Numbered from the stretch's first letter, positions 26,710 through 35,334 are shown. The stretch is 51,088 nt of DNA from Psychrobacillus sp. OK032 (GCF_900111345.1 NZ_FOGY01000013.1:1-51088), one strand, 5' to 3'. Notes: generated by a model from the letters alone, not told the origin. Numbers and translations are program-made.

Positions 26710-27672
26710 TCAAATTTGATGAAATTTTATTAATTCCGACAAAACTTCAATCATTCTTTTCTTAAGACTGATTGGCTCAATAACTCGAATAGATTTACCG
26801 TACGGTAAAAGTAAATAAGGTACATATGTATGTATCATATCTTTCTCAAGAAGAAATACTGCTTGATTTGAAGTCCACTCTTGTAAATAATTTCCTAAAA
26901 ACCAATGTTGGCAAATATCACTCAATGCCCATTTATCTCCATTAATAACCAAAGAAATAATCCCTTCCTTATCTTCTATAGTTGGAACAAGGTTTTTCAT
27001 AAAAAAGTCACGCGCTGAAAAATTTTCTGGTCGGTTAAACTTATTTTCGGTTAACATTAGACTTTCCATTCGATCTACTCTAAAACTACGGATATCATTC
27101 CTAAGATGACAAAATCCAATCACATACCACTTATTATTCCAATAAATAATTCTGTACGGATCCACCAATCTATACTTTGATTGCCCTTCAGCACTTTTAT
27201 GGTATAGAACTTTTACAGAGTATCCGTCAGCTACGGCCTGCTCCAACTCCTTCAAAAAAGGTTCCATAGCGAGGGAACTTAATCGACTTATTACTTCAAG
27301 ACTAGTTAAATGTTGATTTATCTTTGTTTCCTGCTCTTGATTCGAATATTTTCTTAGCTTTGATATAGCCCTATTTAGTGCTTCACCTCCATAATACCCG
27401 GCTTCTTCTGCAAAAATAGCAGCGTGAAATAGCGAGGTTTGCTCCTCAAAATCAAAAAAAAGAGGAGCTTCAATAAAATTGTTCAATAAAGTGTATCCAC
27501 CGTTATGTCCTGCGTCTGAAATTATAGGTACTCCACTTATTGAAAGTGTATCAATATAACGATACACAGTCCTTATATTCATCTCTAACTTTTCTGAAAT
27601 TTGTTTCGCAGTAATTTTTTCACCTGAACTAAGCATCCATAGAATCGCTAGTACATTGTCAATTTTAGCCAT
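26710..27672 (-). CDS. WYL-domain transcriptional regulator (YafY type)
   Basis: About 320 residues from ATG 27672 (GAGGTGG upstream). N-terminal HTH_11 (SSGEKITAKQISEKLEMNIRTVYRYIDTL) and central WYL domain (VDPYRIIYWNNKWYVIGF, then IRSFRVDRM). WYL domains bind nucleic acid or small ligands. It likely regulates the downstream PfpI-like gene. Confidence 0.87.
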   Translation of the reverse strand: MAKIDNVLAILWMLSSGEKITAKQISEKLEMNIRTVYRYIDTLSISGVPIISDAGHNGGYTLLNNFIEAPLFFDFEEQTSLFHAAIFAEEAGYYGGEALNRAISKLRKYSNQEQETKINQHLTSLEVISRLSSLAMEPFLKELEQAVADGYSVKVLYHKSAEGQSKYRLVDPYRIIYWNNKWYVIGFCHLRNDIRSFRVDRMESLMLTENKFNRPENFSARDFFMKNLVPTIEDKEGIISLVINGDKWALSDICQHWFLGNYLQEWTSNQAVFLLEKDMIHTYVPYLLLPYGKSIRVIEPISLKKRMIEVLSELIKFHQI

Positions 27673-27872
27673 AGAATCCACCTCTATATGGAAATAAATT
27701 TATTTTAAAATAATACTAAAAACATTACCTATTCATTGAATTTCTATTTAAAAGTAAGAAAACCGAAAAAGTTAAAACAACTCGCCATTAATTGGAAAGA
27801 CTAGAAAGCATTATTCCACGTATATCCTTACTGTCTAGGTATTTCTAATAATTCCTGAAGTGAGTTGTACCC

Positions 27873-27974
27873 TTAGACAGACTCGGGATTAAAGGTTGCA
27901 ATAATGCCTAATACAATAAATATTGCAGTAATTATTAAAACAGTATATAAAGTTACTTTTACTTCTATTGACAT
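27873..27974 (-). CDS. small membrane peptide, 33 aa
   Basis: ATG at 27974 is preceded by AAAGGAATGG. The peptide begins MSIEVKVTLYTVLIITA, has one hydrophobic segment (residues 9-27) and ends NPESV. Unrecognised, but start, spacing and hydrophobic profile look genuine. It shares the unit with the WYL and PfpI genes. The rest of 27682-28079 is empty. Confidence 0.5.
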   Translation of the reverse strand: MSIEVKVTLYTVLIITAIFIVLGIIATFNPESV

Positions 27975-28079
27975 TTAGACCATTCCTTTTTCCTTTAATT
28001 ATGGCCGCTTACTCAAATATTGTTGCTAATAAAATAATTCCCCTTACAATAACTGCTTCTACAACCTTCTAAAATACCT

Positions 28080-28167
28080 GCTTCTTCAACTAAACTGCCG
28101 CGTTAGTTCAATTAGAAAAGTGCTTCACTTCTTCTTGAAGTAAAGCACCCGTTAGTTTAATAAGAGA
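28080..28167 (-). repeat. attC-like site, type a
   Basis: CTTCTTCAACTAAACTGCCG and CGTTAGTTCAATTAG, centre GTGCTTCACTTCTTCTTGAAG, right end GCACCCGTTAGTTTAATAAG. Confidence 0.85.
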
Positions 28168-28240
28168 GATTAACTTTGGTAGCAAATTTCATTTTGGGCT
28201 TTCATTAACAAACTTTGATTCCCAAGATAGCTGTAAATAA

Positions 28241-28987
28241 CTATCGAATTGAGCCTGAAAATTCAACCTGTTTACTATTTAACTTCTTCACCCATTCACT
28301 ATCATCCCAAATATTAGGGTTGTCAATTGTTAGATTTTCTCCACGTACCATGAAATCATAACTATCTTTTGCACCCGTATACCAATCAACAATAACTAAC
28401 TTGCCGTTTACATTCCGTACGAGAAATTCAGTAGGTTCACCATAACTACCTACTGTCTTTTTAATTTCCGCAGGTAATTTTAAATGGAGAAGACCCCCGT
28501 CTACGTCATCAGTATACTCCACTTCCCGAGTGCCAACATCAACACTCTTCACCAAATCACCAAGATTGTGCGTTAAGTGCAAGTCAAATTGGTATTGAAT
28601 CTTCTTTTTCGTATACTGTTTAAGGTTTTCGTTATCGATAAATGACCCCAATTCAATATCCGAGCCGTTCCAGACCGCTTTATAATAGTCAGTCAGCACT
28701 CTCACACACATTTCATAAGCCGTTTCAGAATCCTGAATTGATAGTCCCCGTTCATTTTTAGCTACATATTCAGGGGAATCCTGTAATACATTCCGTTCAG
28801 TGCTGAGCGTAATTTCTTTGTTAATAGTACTAACTTCGATGCTTTCCTCCGAGACTACAGTTTCAGGTTTTTCGTCAATTAATTTTTCTGTATTTTGTTC
28901 ACTTTCTTTGTTATCCATTGTTGTACTACAACCACTTAAAGTAATAAGGAGACAAAAACTTAACAATACCTTCAGTCGTGCTTTCAT
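28241..28987 (-). CDS. lipoprotein, 248 aa
   Basis: Type II signal with lipobox LSGC (residues 17-20), a low-complexity acidic linker to about residue 65, then a 170-residue domain (YEMCVRVLTDYYKAVWNG, LVIVDWYTG). The globular part has the feel of an NTF2-like or conjugation-type lipoprotein domain but is not recognised. Exported, membrane-anchored cassette product. Confidence 0.72.
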   Translation of the reverse strand: MKARLKVLLSFCLLITLSGCSTTMDNKESEQNTEKLIDEKPETVVSEESIEVSTINKEITLSTERNVLQDSPEYVAKNERGLSIQDSETAYEMCVRVLTDYYKAVWNGSDIELGSFIDNENLKQYTKKKIQYQFDLHLTHNLGDLVKSVDVGTREVEYTDDVDGGLLHLKLPAEIKKTVGSYGEPTEFLVRNVNGKLVIVDWYTGAKDSYDFMVRGENLTIDNPNIWDDSEWVKKLNSKQVEFSGSIR

Positions 28988-29042
28988 AAAACACTCTCCA
29001 TTTTTTTATGAATTAGACGAAGTATATATAATAATGTTACAT

Positions 29043-29124
29043 ATTTAACTAAACTGCCCCATTAGTTCAATAAGAAAAAAGGCTTTACTCCTTCTTGAAG
29101 TAAAGCAACCGTTAGCTTAAGTAC
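29043..29124 (-). repeat. attC-like site, type a
   Basis: TTTAACTAAACTGCCCCATTAG and TTCAATAAG, GGCTTTACTCCTTCTTGAAG, GCAACCGTTAGCTTAAG. Confidence 0.85.
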
Positions 29125-29143
29125 AATTGTTCACAATCTTATG

Positions 29144-29642
29144 TCACAGTTTATTAAATTCAGAAGTGTTCATTAATTTTTGGAAAAACTCATTTTTAGC
29201 TTCCCTATACTCAACCATTTCTTTCCCTTCAAACTCTCTTTTTAACTCATCATATTCCATCCTGTAAGTATCATTTAGTAATAAAACATCTCGAAATTTC
29301 CAAAAGAAATCATATTCAGAATCTATGACAGTTAATTGAACTCCCAAAGGAGGAACGGTTGAATCGTCTTTAAAAGCCCTGAACCAGTCCGTTTTTACAC
29401 TACCTTCATTAAGTTCATATAATGCTGAGAGTGTCTGAACTGCCTTTGGGAATTGTTCAAAATCAACACGCACTTGTATATCTAAATCACCCTATGTAAG
29501 GCTATTAGGGACAGCCGTACTTCCAACGTGCTGAACATCAGCTTCGGGCATACGTTCTTTAATTATCTTTTTGTGTACTAAGAAAGTTTTCTCTGACTTT
29601 TCATAAAAGAGACTGTTTTCAAAAAAAATTAACTTGTTCCAT
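29144..29642 (-). pseudogene. GrpB-family (UPF0157) nucleotidyltransferase-like gene, broken
   Basis: A GGGGAGGG ribosome site precedes ATG at 29642 (MEQVNFF). An extra base in the A8 run at 29621-29628 shifts the frame, after which the GrpB signature QHVGSTAVPNSLT appears. A TAG at 29492 then stands where Lys is expected (LT-stop-GDLDIQV). The remaining 109 codons are open to 29144. Two lesions make real decay likely, though one could be a homopolymer error. GrpB proteins are NT-like and of uncertain function. Confidence 0.75.
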
Positions 29643-29685
29643 ATTACCCTCCCCATAAGAAATTCTTTACGGTTAATTTTACCAT

Positions 29686-29822
29686 CTTCTTCAACTAAAC
29701 TGCCCCTTTAGTTTAAGTGTAACATTTCACAATGCATATCTGAGATCAACTTAATGTTTTAGACATAAAAATAGACCATCGAAATGATGGCCATATTTAG
29801 CTAAAGCACCCGTTAGTGCAAA
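29686..29822 (-). repeat. attC-like site, centre type c
   Basis: CTTCTTCAACTAAACTGCCC left part, centre GACCATC-GAAAT-GATGGCC, right end GCACCCGTTAGTGCAAAAAG. The GTTAGTGCAA variant is shared with the site at 12757. Confidence 0.85.
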
Positions 29823-29844
29823 AAGAACCCAAATTTATGAACAG

Positions 29845-30648
29845 TTATACCAGTCTGAAATTTTCCAACTCAAGTCTGTTTAACCAGTTATGAACTAATG
29901 CGTTAAATACATCGGTTTGTTCGATTTGTAGGTTGTGACCAGCCATATCAAGCACTGCAAAAGTTGCTCTTGGGTAATCTTCAATTAGCCGCCACGCATC
30001 TTGGTATCCGACTACATTGTCCTGACGCCCTGTGATAATTAGCGTGGGATACTCAAGTTTAGATGAAATATCGAAGGTAAAGCCATATCCATTTTGACGA
30101 ATGTTGTTTAAGAATTCATAATTTGTTTGTTTAGAAGGAAGTAAAATTTCATTTCGAAACCTCTCCCATTCAGTTTGACCTTGCACTACCCCCATGGAGC
30201 AAAATTCATCAGCATCCTCTGGTGACAAATGTGATATCAAGTTGCTGTCTCTTTTTAGAACGGTCTGCTGTGGTACTATCCTTTCATCGAATTCAGGTAT
30301 AGTCATTGGTGCCATCAGTAGTAATCCACGAACTGTGTCCTGCCGTGAACGGACTATGCCTCTGGCAATGTACCCACCATATGAATTACCACAAATAATA
30401 AACGGTTGACCAGGGATAATCTCGTCCAAAAGACGCAATATCGCTTCTAAAATATCATCAGAGTTTTGAATAGATGGTTGTGACTTGGAATGCCCCATAC
30501 CTGGTAAGTCTATGTATATTCTCTTCCAACCGCTTCGTTTCTCGAATAACGGTTCCATTGCATGTAACATCACTTGATGGTCAAGTGTCCAACCATGCAA
30601 CATAACGATGGGATATCCTTCTCCAATTACTTTATGATAAATCGACAT
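29845..30648 (-). CDS. alpha/beta hydrolase, cassette copy 2
   Basis: Second copy of the 12866-13669 gene, 267 residues, about 14 substitutions, catalytic Ser in GNSYGG, Asp in TGRQDN and His in AGHNL all kept. Similarity extends through the 5' flank (CCTCCCATACATAT) and a type-b upstream site, and at the 3' side ends in the GTTAGTGCAA site end. Beyond that the downstream centre is type c here but type a at the other copy. This argues for movement as a unit. Confidence 0.88.
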   Translation of the reverse strand: MSIYHKVIGEGYPIVMLHGWTLDHQVMLHAMEPLFEKRSGWKRIYIDLPGMGHSKSQPSIQNSDDILEAILRLLDEIIPGQPFIICGNSYGGYIARGIVRSRQDTVRGLLLMAPMTIPEFDERIVPQQTVLKRDSNLISHLSPEDADEFCSMGVVQGQTEWERFRNEILLPSKQTNYEFLNNIRQNGYGFTFDISSKLEYPTLIITGRQDNVVGYQDAWRLIEDYPRATFAVLDMAGHNLQIEQTDVFNALVHNWLNRLELENFRLV

Positions 30649-30737
30649 GTATTTGTTTCCCCTTTCCCTGTATACCAGATGTATCGACTGGACATTTAAT
30701 CCTCCCATACATATATTACAATTTTAACAAATTTCAT

Positions 30738-30828
30738 TGTTCAACTAAACTGCCCCGTTAGTTCAATAAGAAAAAGCTACCTTCACAGGCAGCCACTTGT
30801 TCAACTAAAGTACTCGTTAGTTTAACAA
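30738..30828 (-). repeat. attC-like site, centre type b
   Basis: TTCAACTAAACTGCCCCGTTAG and TTCAATAAG, centre GCTACCTTCACAGGCAGC, right simple site TTCAACTAAAGTACTCGTTAG. Confidence 0.85.
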
Positions 30829-30832
30829 ATGC

Positions 30833-31177
30833 TTACTTCATAGAAACTCTTACTTTTTCAGGAATCATCACTACTTCAGTTTGTAAATTTACGGGTTTAA
30901 AGGTTTCATCAATACATTCATCCCAATATTCAATGTGTTTTATATCAATCCAATGTTCTGATTCATCGACATCAATTCCGCCTGTCCCTTGCACAGCATA
31001 CCAATACAAATATTCTTCTCCATTTAATACTTCTCGAAAAATTGTTTCTATGTACATTTTCTCGCCTTCAAGGGTAACTAATACATCTTCCATATGTTCA
31101 TTCAAGAAAGCTAACCACTCATTTACTTTTTCTGTTTTACCTTGTTTCACTCGATATCGCGTACATTCAATATTCAC
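30833..31177 (-). CDS. DUF6176-like protein, first unit beside the recombinase
   Basis: 114 residues, soluble, ferredoxin-like dimeric-barrel size. ECTRYRVKQGKTEKVNEWL, YLYWYAVQGTGG and a C-terminal TEVVMIPEKV match DUF6176 proteins as I recall them. Function unknown. It is the unit nearest the lone simple site and is divergent from the recombinase, which is the position of a first cassette in an integron. Confidence 0.6.
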   Translation of the reverse strand: MNIECTRYRVKQGKTEKVNEWLAFLNEHMEDVLVTLEGEKMYIETIFREVLNGEEYLYWYAVQGTGGIDVDESEHWIDIKHIEYWDECIDETFKPVNLQTEVVMIPEKVRVSMK

Positions 31178-31220
31178 TGTTAATCATTCCTTCCATATTT
31201 TATTAGAACTAACATTATCT

Positions 31221-31250
31221 CTTTCTTAAACTAACCTACCGCGTTAGTAA
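31221..31250 (-). repeat. attI-like lone simple site
   Basis: TTAAACTAAC-CTACCGC-GTTAGTAA: two inverted arms around a 7-bp spacer. It is the left half of the attC-like sites without a centre or right end. It lies between the recombinase start (31326) and the first divergent gene (31177), exactly where attI would be. Confidence 0.6.
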
Positions 31251-31281
31251 AAATACGTCCTATGTCTATAATTCTATTAAA

Positions 31282-31309
31282 TTGGCAATAATCCTTTTAA
31301 TATTACTAT
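31282..31309 (+). promoter_or_regulatory. recombinase promoter candidate
   Basis: TTGGCA, 16 bp, TACTAT, then AGGGGG and the TTG start at 31326. The -35 overlaps TTGCCA on the other strand, so a divergent promoter toward the cassettes is possible but has a poor -10. Confidence 0.4.
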
Positions 31310-31325
31310 TTTAGGGGGAATCAAA

Positions 31326-32165
31326 TTGTTACTGTCAAAAGCATGGGCTTCGTTTGAAGCTGACAAGCGAATAGAGGGCTTTTCGCCACAAACGTTGAAG
31401 GCCTACCTGTTACAGTCTTTGCTACTAATTGATTACTTTAAGGATGTAGAGATGGAATTACTGGATACAAATAAACTGAAAGAATATCTCGCTAAATCCG
31501 GCAAGCATTTAAAACCGGCCAGTCTTGCACACCGTATCCGCTTTATGAAATCATTTTTTCGTTGGTCCCATGAAGAAGGCTACTTGAGTAAGAAACCAAC
31601 TTCCAAAATTAAAGAACCCAAAGTAGGGAAGCGAATACCCAAGTATTTAACCGAACGGGAGATTGAACACCTTCGTGAATCCTGTCATTCTCCAATGGAA
31701 AAAGCGATTTTTGAATTCATGTTTTCTACCGGTTGTCGAATTGGAGAAGTAGTCGCGTTAGAAAAGAACCATATTAATTGGTCCAATCAATCTGCAATTG
31801 TTAGAGGAAAAGGCGACAAGGAAAGGGAGGTTTATTTTAATACACGTTGCGACATATGGCTTAAACGCTACATAGAAAGCCGTAATGATCATAACTCTGC
31901 TATTTTTGTAATAGCCAGACAGCCACACAAAATGAGTGTCGCCCAAATGCGATACATCATCAAGCGTATTTCCAATCGTGCGGAAATTAATAAAGAGATT
32001 CACCCACACCAACTTCGACATAGCTACGCAACTCATTTGTTGAATAATGGAGCTCCTATTGAAGTCATACAAAGTCTTATGGGGCATGAAAAAAGTGAAA
32101 CCACCAAGATCTATGCTCAGTTAAGCGGAAGGTTAAGAAAAGAGTACTATCAGAAGTACTTTTAA
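31326..32165 (+). CDS. tyrosine recombinase, candidate array integrase
   Basis: 279 residues from TTG 31326, AGGGGG seven bases upstream. N-terminal SAM-like core-binding domain (residues 5-88) and C-terminal catalytic domain (105-275). Catalytic set complete: R138 in STGCRIGE, K162 in RGKGDKE, H228 and R231 in HPHQLRHSYATHL, H254 in LMGH, Tyr263. About 55 residues separate the Lys hairpin from HxxR, so the extra IntI-specific segment is absent and it resembles XerC/D-type enzymes. It is plus-strand against a minus-strand array, with site ends on both sides (31221-31250, 32205-32232). It may be the array integrase or the gene of an autonomous parent element. Confidence 0.92.
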   Translation: MLLSKAWASFEADKRIEGFSPQTLKAYLLQSLLLIDYFKDVEMELLDTNKLKEYLAKSGKHLKPASLAHRIRFMKSFFRWSHEEGYLSKKPTSKIKEPKVGKRIPKYLTEREIEHLRESCHSPMEKAIFEFMFSTGCRIGEVVALEKNHINWSNQSAIVRGKGDKEREVYFNTRCDIWLKRYIESRNDHNSAIFVIARQPHKMSVAQMRYIIKRISNRAEINKEIHPHQLRHSYATHLLNNGAPIEVIQSLMGHEKSETTKIYAQLSGRLRKEYYQKYF

Positions 32166-32168
32166 ATG

Positions 32169-32205
32169 AAAAAGGAGCAACGTCCTTTAAGACGTTGCTC
32201 CTTTT
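32169..32205. terminator. bidirectional terminator after the recombinase
   Basis: AAAAAGGAGCAACGTC-CTTTAA-GACGTTGCTCCTTTT, a perfect 15-bp stem with A and T runs on either side. It takes the place of the variable centre between the two site ends. Confidence 0.9.
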
Positions 32206-32232
32206 GACTAAAGCACCCGTTACTTTAAGTAT
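32205..32232 (-). repeat. right half of an attC-like site after the recombinase
   Basis: TGACTAAAGCACCCGTTAC and TTTAAG. With the lone left half at 31221-31250 it brackets the recombinase gene. Confidence 0.75.
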
Positions 32233-32258
32233 AATTCTTCACAAATTTATTTACTTTG

Positions 32259-33185
32259 TCATTTTTCATGGTTAATTTCTCCCATTATTTCTTTAGAACC
32301 ATCATCTTTAATAATCGTTATTTCTACATCCTTAGTCGGACTAATTGCATACCAAAACCTTTTTTCACCTTCAACACTAATAATTTTTGATGGTTCATTA
32401 CCAACATATACTTCGGATATTGATTTATCACTTATTGCACCAGAGTATATATAAGGTGGTTGGTTCATTGAAGACCAGTTCACTGGTGAGTTCCATTCTG
32501 CCCCTCTCGTTTGAATCCATTGCCATTGATTATCCACTATTTCAAGATAAGCAATAAGTATTTTTTCTTCACCATCACTATTTTCTCTGAAAACAACTAT
32601 TGCATCATCCGCGTGTACTACATTAAATTCCTTTTGAACAGGTTCATATGAATATTCAACTTCCCCCATATGCATTTCATACATCTTTTCATGAAAAAAA
32701 CTCTCAAATGTTTGTTCTTGTGGTGAACCAACCATTAAAATGTTGCCTACAAATTGAGCCATCCCTTTATCAGAGTGAAGGTCAAATACAATCACAAATT
32801 CCCCTTCTTCTGTTGGAAAATGGAATGAACGGTCATCGTTTATTTCTAATTCTATCTCTTTATTGTTGTTCCATACTGAAACATTTAATTCTTCAATTGC
32901 GAAATCTTGACTGTCAAAATCATAATCAACTTTTTGTCCAGATTTAAAGTGTACTGGTTTTTGTTCTCTTGCAAAAGAAAGAATATCTTCGGTTTCTTTT
33001 TTATAATATTTATCAGAATTCCAATCAATATTCACTTCTTCTAATTCTATTGATTGCACATTCTCGCTTTCTATTACAGTAGAAATTGTTACAGAAGGTG
33101 GAGTGAAATCATATTCCTCTCCGATGCACCCTGTTAATGTGAAAGCCAAAAACAATCCCATAGTTAATTTCAAAAAACCACTCAT
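32259..33185 (-). CDS. lipoprotein, 308 aa
   Basis: From ATG 33185 (AGGGGGTG upstream): signal with lipobox LTGC at residues 17-20, then a beta-rich extracellular region (VSVWNNNKEIELEINDDRSF, EGEFVIVFDLHSDKG). Unrecognised. Probably an anchored surface protein; a single-gene unit facing the 3' end of the recombinase. Confidence 0.72.
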   Translation of the reverse strand: MSGFLKLTMGLFLAFTLTGCIGEEYDFTPPSVTISTVIESENVQSIELEEVNIDWNSDKYYKKETEDILSFAREQKPVHFKSGQKVDYDFDSQDFAIEELNVSVWNNNKEIELEINDDRSFHFPTEEGEFVIVFDLHSDKGMAQFVGNILMVGSPQEQTFESFFHEKMYEMHMGEVEYSYEPVQKEFNVVHADDAIVVFRENSDGEEKILIAYLEIVDNQWQWIQTRGAEWNSPVNWSSMNQPPYIYSGAISDKSISEVYVGNEPSKIISVEGEKRFWYAISPTKDVEITIIKDDGSKEIMGEINHEK

Positions 33186-33238
33186 TTCGCACCCCCTATT
33201 TTTATTATTACGAAAACATATCTTATTAAGTTTCACTT

Positions 33239-33321
33239 TTTATTGAACTAAACTGCCCCGTTAGTTCAATAAGAAAAAATGCTTTACCCTTCTTGAAGTA
33301 AAGCACCCGTTAGTTGAACAA
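33239..33321 (-). repeat. attC-like site, type a
   Basis: TTATTGAACTAAACTGCCCC and GTTAGTTCAATAAG, GCTTTACCCTTCTTGAAG, GCACCCGTTAGTTGAAC. Confidence 0.85.
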
Positions 33322-33326
33322 AATTC

Positions 33327-33572
33327 CTATATTTCTGAGATAGGACTAATAGTGATATTCACGTCATCAATATCATCTTCGTTAGATACCATTCCAAATA
33401 TCCTGCAATTTCCGCATTTTTTACATTCAAACATATATCTTACTTCCTCGTTATACTCACAAGAGTTTTCTTCCCTTTCAAATTCAGTTTTAAGAGTTCT
33501 TTTAAACCATTGATTATCGGAACATATATCACATTTTAATTCTTTACCCCATATTTTTACTGCATATAGCAT
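33327..33572 (-). CDS. small zinc-ribbon-like protein, 81 aa
   Basis: Two cysteine pairs, LKCDICSD at residues 13-18 and FECKKCGNC at 49-55, suggest one zinc ribbon. Between them is an acidic stretch. The tail is acidic (NEDDIDDVN). Function unknown. Good ribosome site (GTGAGGTG). Six bases separate its stop from the attC-like site. Confidence 0.65.
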   Translation of the reverse strand: MLYAVKIWGKELKCDICSDNQWFKRTLKTEFEREENSCEYNEEVRYMFECKKCGNCRIFGMVSNEDDIDDVNITISPISEI

Positions 33573-33635
33573 TAAAAAGACACCTCACTTTTTAACCAAT
33601 TACTTATAAATTCAACCAAATTAGGATTATCTCCT

Positions 33636-33727
33636 TCTTTCACTAACCTGCCGTGTTCGTTCAATAAGAAAAAACTACCCTTACAGGCAGCCATTTGTTT
33701 TACTAAAGCACCCGTTAGTTGAAGAAG
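33636..33727 (-). repeat. attC-like site, centre type b
   Basis: TTTCACTAACCTGCCGTGTTCG and TTCAATAAG, centre CTACCCTTACAGGCAGC, right simple site TTTACTAAAGCACCCGTTAG. Confidence 0.85.
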
Positions 33728-33736
33728 CAGTTACTT

Positions 33737-34918
33737 TTACCACTCTCTCCACTCTTCGGTAATGTCTTCATCGGATTCTAAACCAGCTATATTTGCTGTT
33801 TCAATAATATATTCACACAGATCTTCTCTCTCCATTGTCTCAATAAAATAATCGTATTTGTCATTTAATTCATTTAAACTGATTACAACGTCTTTAACAA
33901 ATTTCATTATTTCTTTCTTTTTCGGCTTAACTTCAAGTTTCATTAGGTTAGTAATGTAAGAATCAAGAACTTTGATAGTAGCTTCAATATTTTCTGGATT
34001 GAATATATCATCACCATCAGCCATTCTCTTTGTCCATTCATTTGTAGGTTTAGTTAAGTCTTGAAGATTCCTTTTCCCACTAGAAATCTGGTTAGTATTA
34101 AGTTTCTTTTTCGTATAATAAACACAATCAATTCCGTCACAAACTGTTAAATTTTCATCTAATATATTCGTTTCAGGAAACACCAGACTCTTCAGTTTGG
34201 TTAATTTTGGGACAAAGCTAAGGGAAGGTATATCACCACAGGATATAATTTTGAGATATTCAAGTTCCTGTAAATTCTGGATTGGAGAAAAGTTCTCTAT
34301 GCTTTTACAATTCTCAAAAAACAATTCAGTTAGTGGAGCCTTTAATTCTTCCAACGCTGTTATATCAGCTAATGTTCTTAGGTAGTACAATCCCAGACTC
34401 TTTAAATTTACTATTCCTTCAATACCATCAAGTGTGTGGAGGCTTGATTGTGTAATATTAAGTTCATTTAAATTTTTCAAGTTTTTAAATTCATTAAGAT
34501 TCTTTGATTTTGGTTTATAACCCCACAATGAAACCTTTTTTAACTTATTTAACTCATTAATCCCTACAGTTTTTTTCGGTAATGTACCATATAGTTCCTC
34601 TAGATTCTTTAACTCGTTTATTCTGAATTCATTTTTTGTGGTTGTTTCATTAATTGCCAATACCCTTAATCCTTTTAAGCCATAAATACCACTAAGGTCT
34701 TTTACAAAATGATTAAGTATCGACAATTTTTCGATAGATGGACACTCCTTTAAGAAAGTTAAATCATCACAATCAAAGTCATCTACATCTACTTTCGTTA
34801 CATTAAACCCATTTATATATTTAACACTCTCGTTAATAGCACTAGAATCCTTTATGATTACTGTATCTACATCTGAATCCCTTCTTACACGAACATTTCC
34901 TATTTTTAATATTGTCAT
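33737..34918 (-). CDS. leucine-rich-repeat-like protein
   Basis: About 393 residues from ATG 34918, GGAGGT just upstream. Residues 60-260 hold degenerate leucine-rich repeats of about 22 residues (LKGLRVLAINE, LKNLEELYG, LKNLNELNITQ, LVNLKSLGLYYL, LQELEYLKIISCG). The last 120 residues are helical and acidic (LDSYITNLMKLEVKPKKKE). No signal peptide, so intracellular. Likely a protein-binding scaffold or immunity-type protein; partner unknown. Confidence 0.75.
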   Translation of the reverse strand: MTILKIGNVRVRRDSDVDTVIIKDSSAINESVKYINGFNVTKVDVDDFDCDDLTFLKECPSIEKLSILNHFVKDLSGIYGLKGLRVLAINETTTKNEFRINELKNLEELYGTLPKKTVGINELNKLKKVSLWGYKPKSKNLNEFKNLKNLNELNITQSSLHTLDGIEGIVNLKSLGLYYLRTLADITALEELKAPLTELFFENCKSIENFSPIQNLQELEYLKIISCGDIPSLSFVPKLTKLKSLVFPETNILDENLTVCDGIDCVYYTKKKLNTNQISSGKRNLQDLTKPTNEWTKRMADGDDIFNPENIEATIKVLDSYITNLMKLEVKPKKKEIMKFVKDVVISLNELNDKYDYFIETMEREDLCEYIIETANIAGLESDEDITEEWREW

Positions 34919-34972
34919 AAATACCTCCATACTTAACAAATTCTCTAATCTAGAATAGCTTATATATTATCC

Positions 34973-35048
34973 TTCTTAAACTAACCTGCTGCTTTAGTTC
35001 AATAAGAAAAAAGGCTTTACTCCTTCTTGAAGTAAAGCACCCGTTAGC
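34973..35048 (-). repeat. attC-like site, type a
   Basis: TTCTTAAACTAACCTGCTGC and TTTAGTTCAATAAG, GGCTTTACTCCTTCTTGAAG, GCACCCGTTAGCC. Abuts ORF-less block copy 2. Confidence 0.85.
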
Positions 35049-35256
35049 CATCCATGCAGCACAAAAAAATGCTGGACCACAGAGAATGAAAATGGTTAGG
35101 AAGTGTCAATACTGATACTGACCTTAATCCAGTCAACCGTAATCCATAGACTTATTTTTGCTCTCCTCTTTTTTTTTAACGATTAAGTAGGGGTCTTCTT
35201 AAGTATTGTCATTTTTCATTTCTTGAAGAACTAATTTTCATGGGAGTTTAATAAGA
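35044..35256 (-). repeat. ORF-less mobile block, copy 2
   Basis: Differs from 15964-16175 by a single base (one C to G in the hairpin arm GCTGCA/GCTGGA). The sites next to the two copies are different in sequence, so identity is confined to the block. No usable ORF. Short frames MKNDNT and MDYG are each closed by a stop. Confidence 0.75.
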
Positions 35257-35285
35257 AAAGAGACACTTATTCAACAAATCACGCC
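35245..35285. repeat. class-2 dispersed repeat
   Basis: AGTTTAATAAG, spacer, CTTATTCAACAAATCACGCC, directly after ORF-less block copy 2. Confidence 0.65.
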
Positions 35286-35334
35286 CAATAATTCAAAACG
35301 TTTCAACTAATACTATTAGATCTATAATATCTTT

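Noticed and set aside
31326..32165. Calling the recombinase a true IntI
   Set aside because: The extra segment that IntI proteins carry between the Lys hairpin and the HxxR box is not present; spacing is XerC/D-like.
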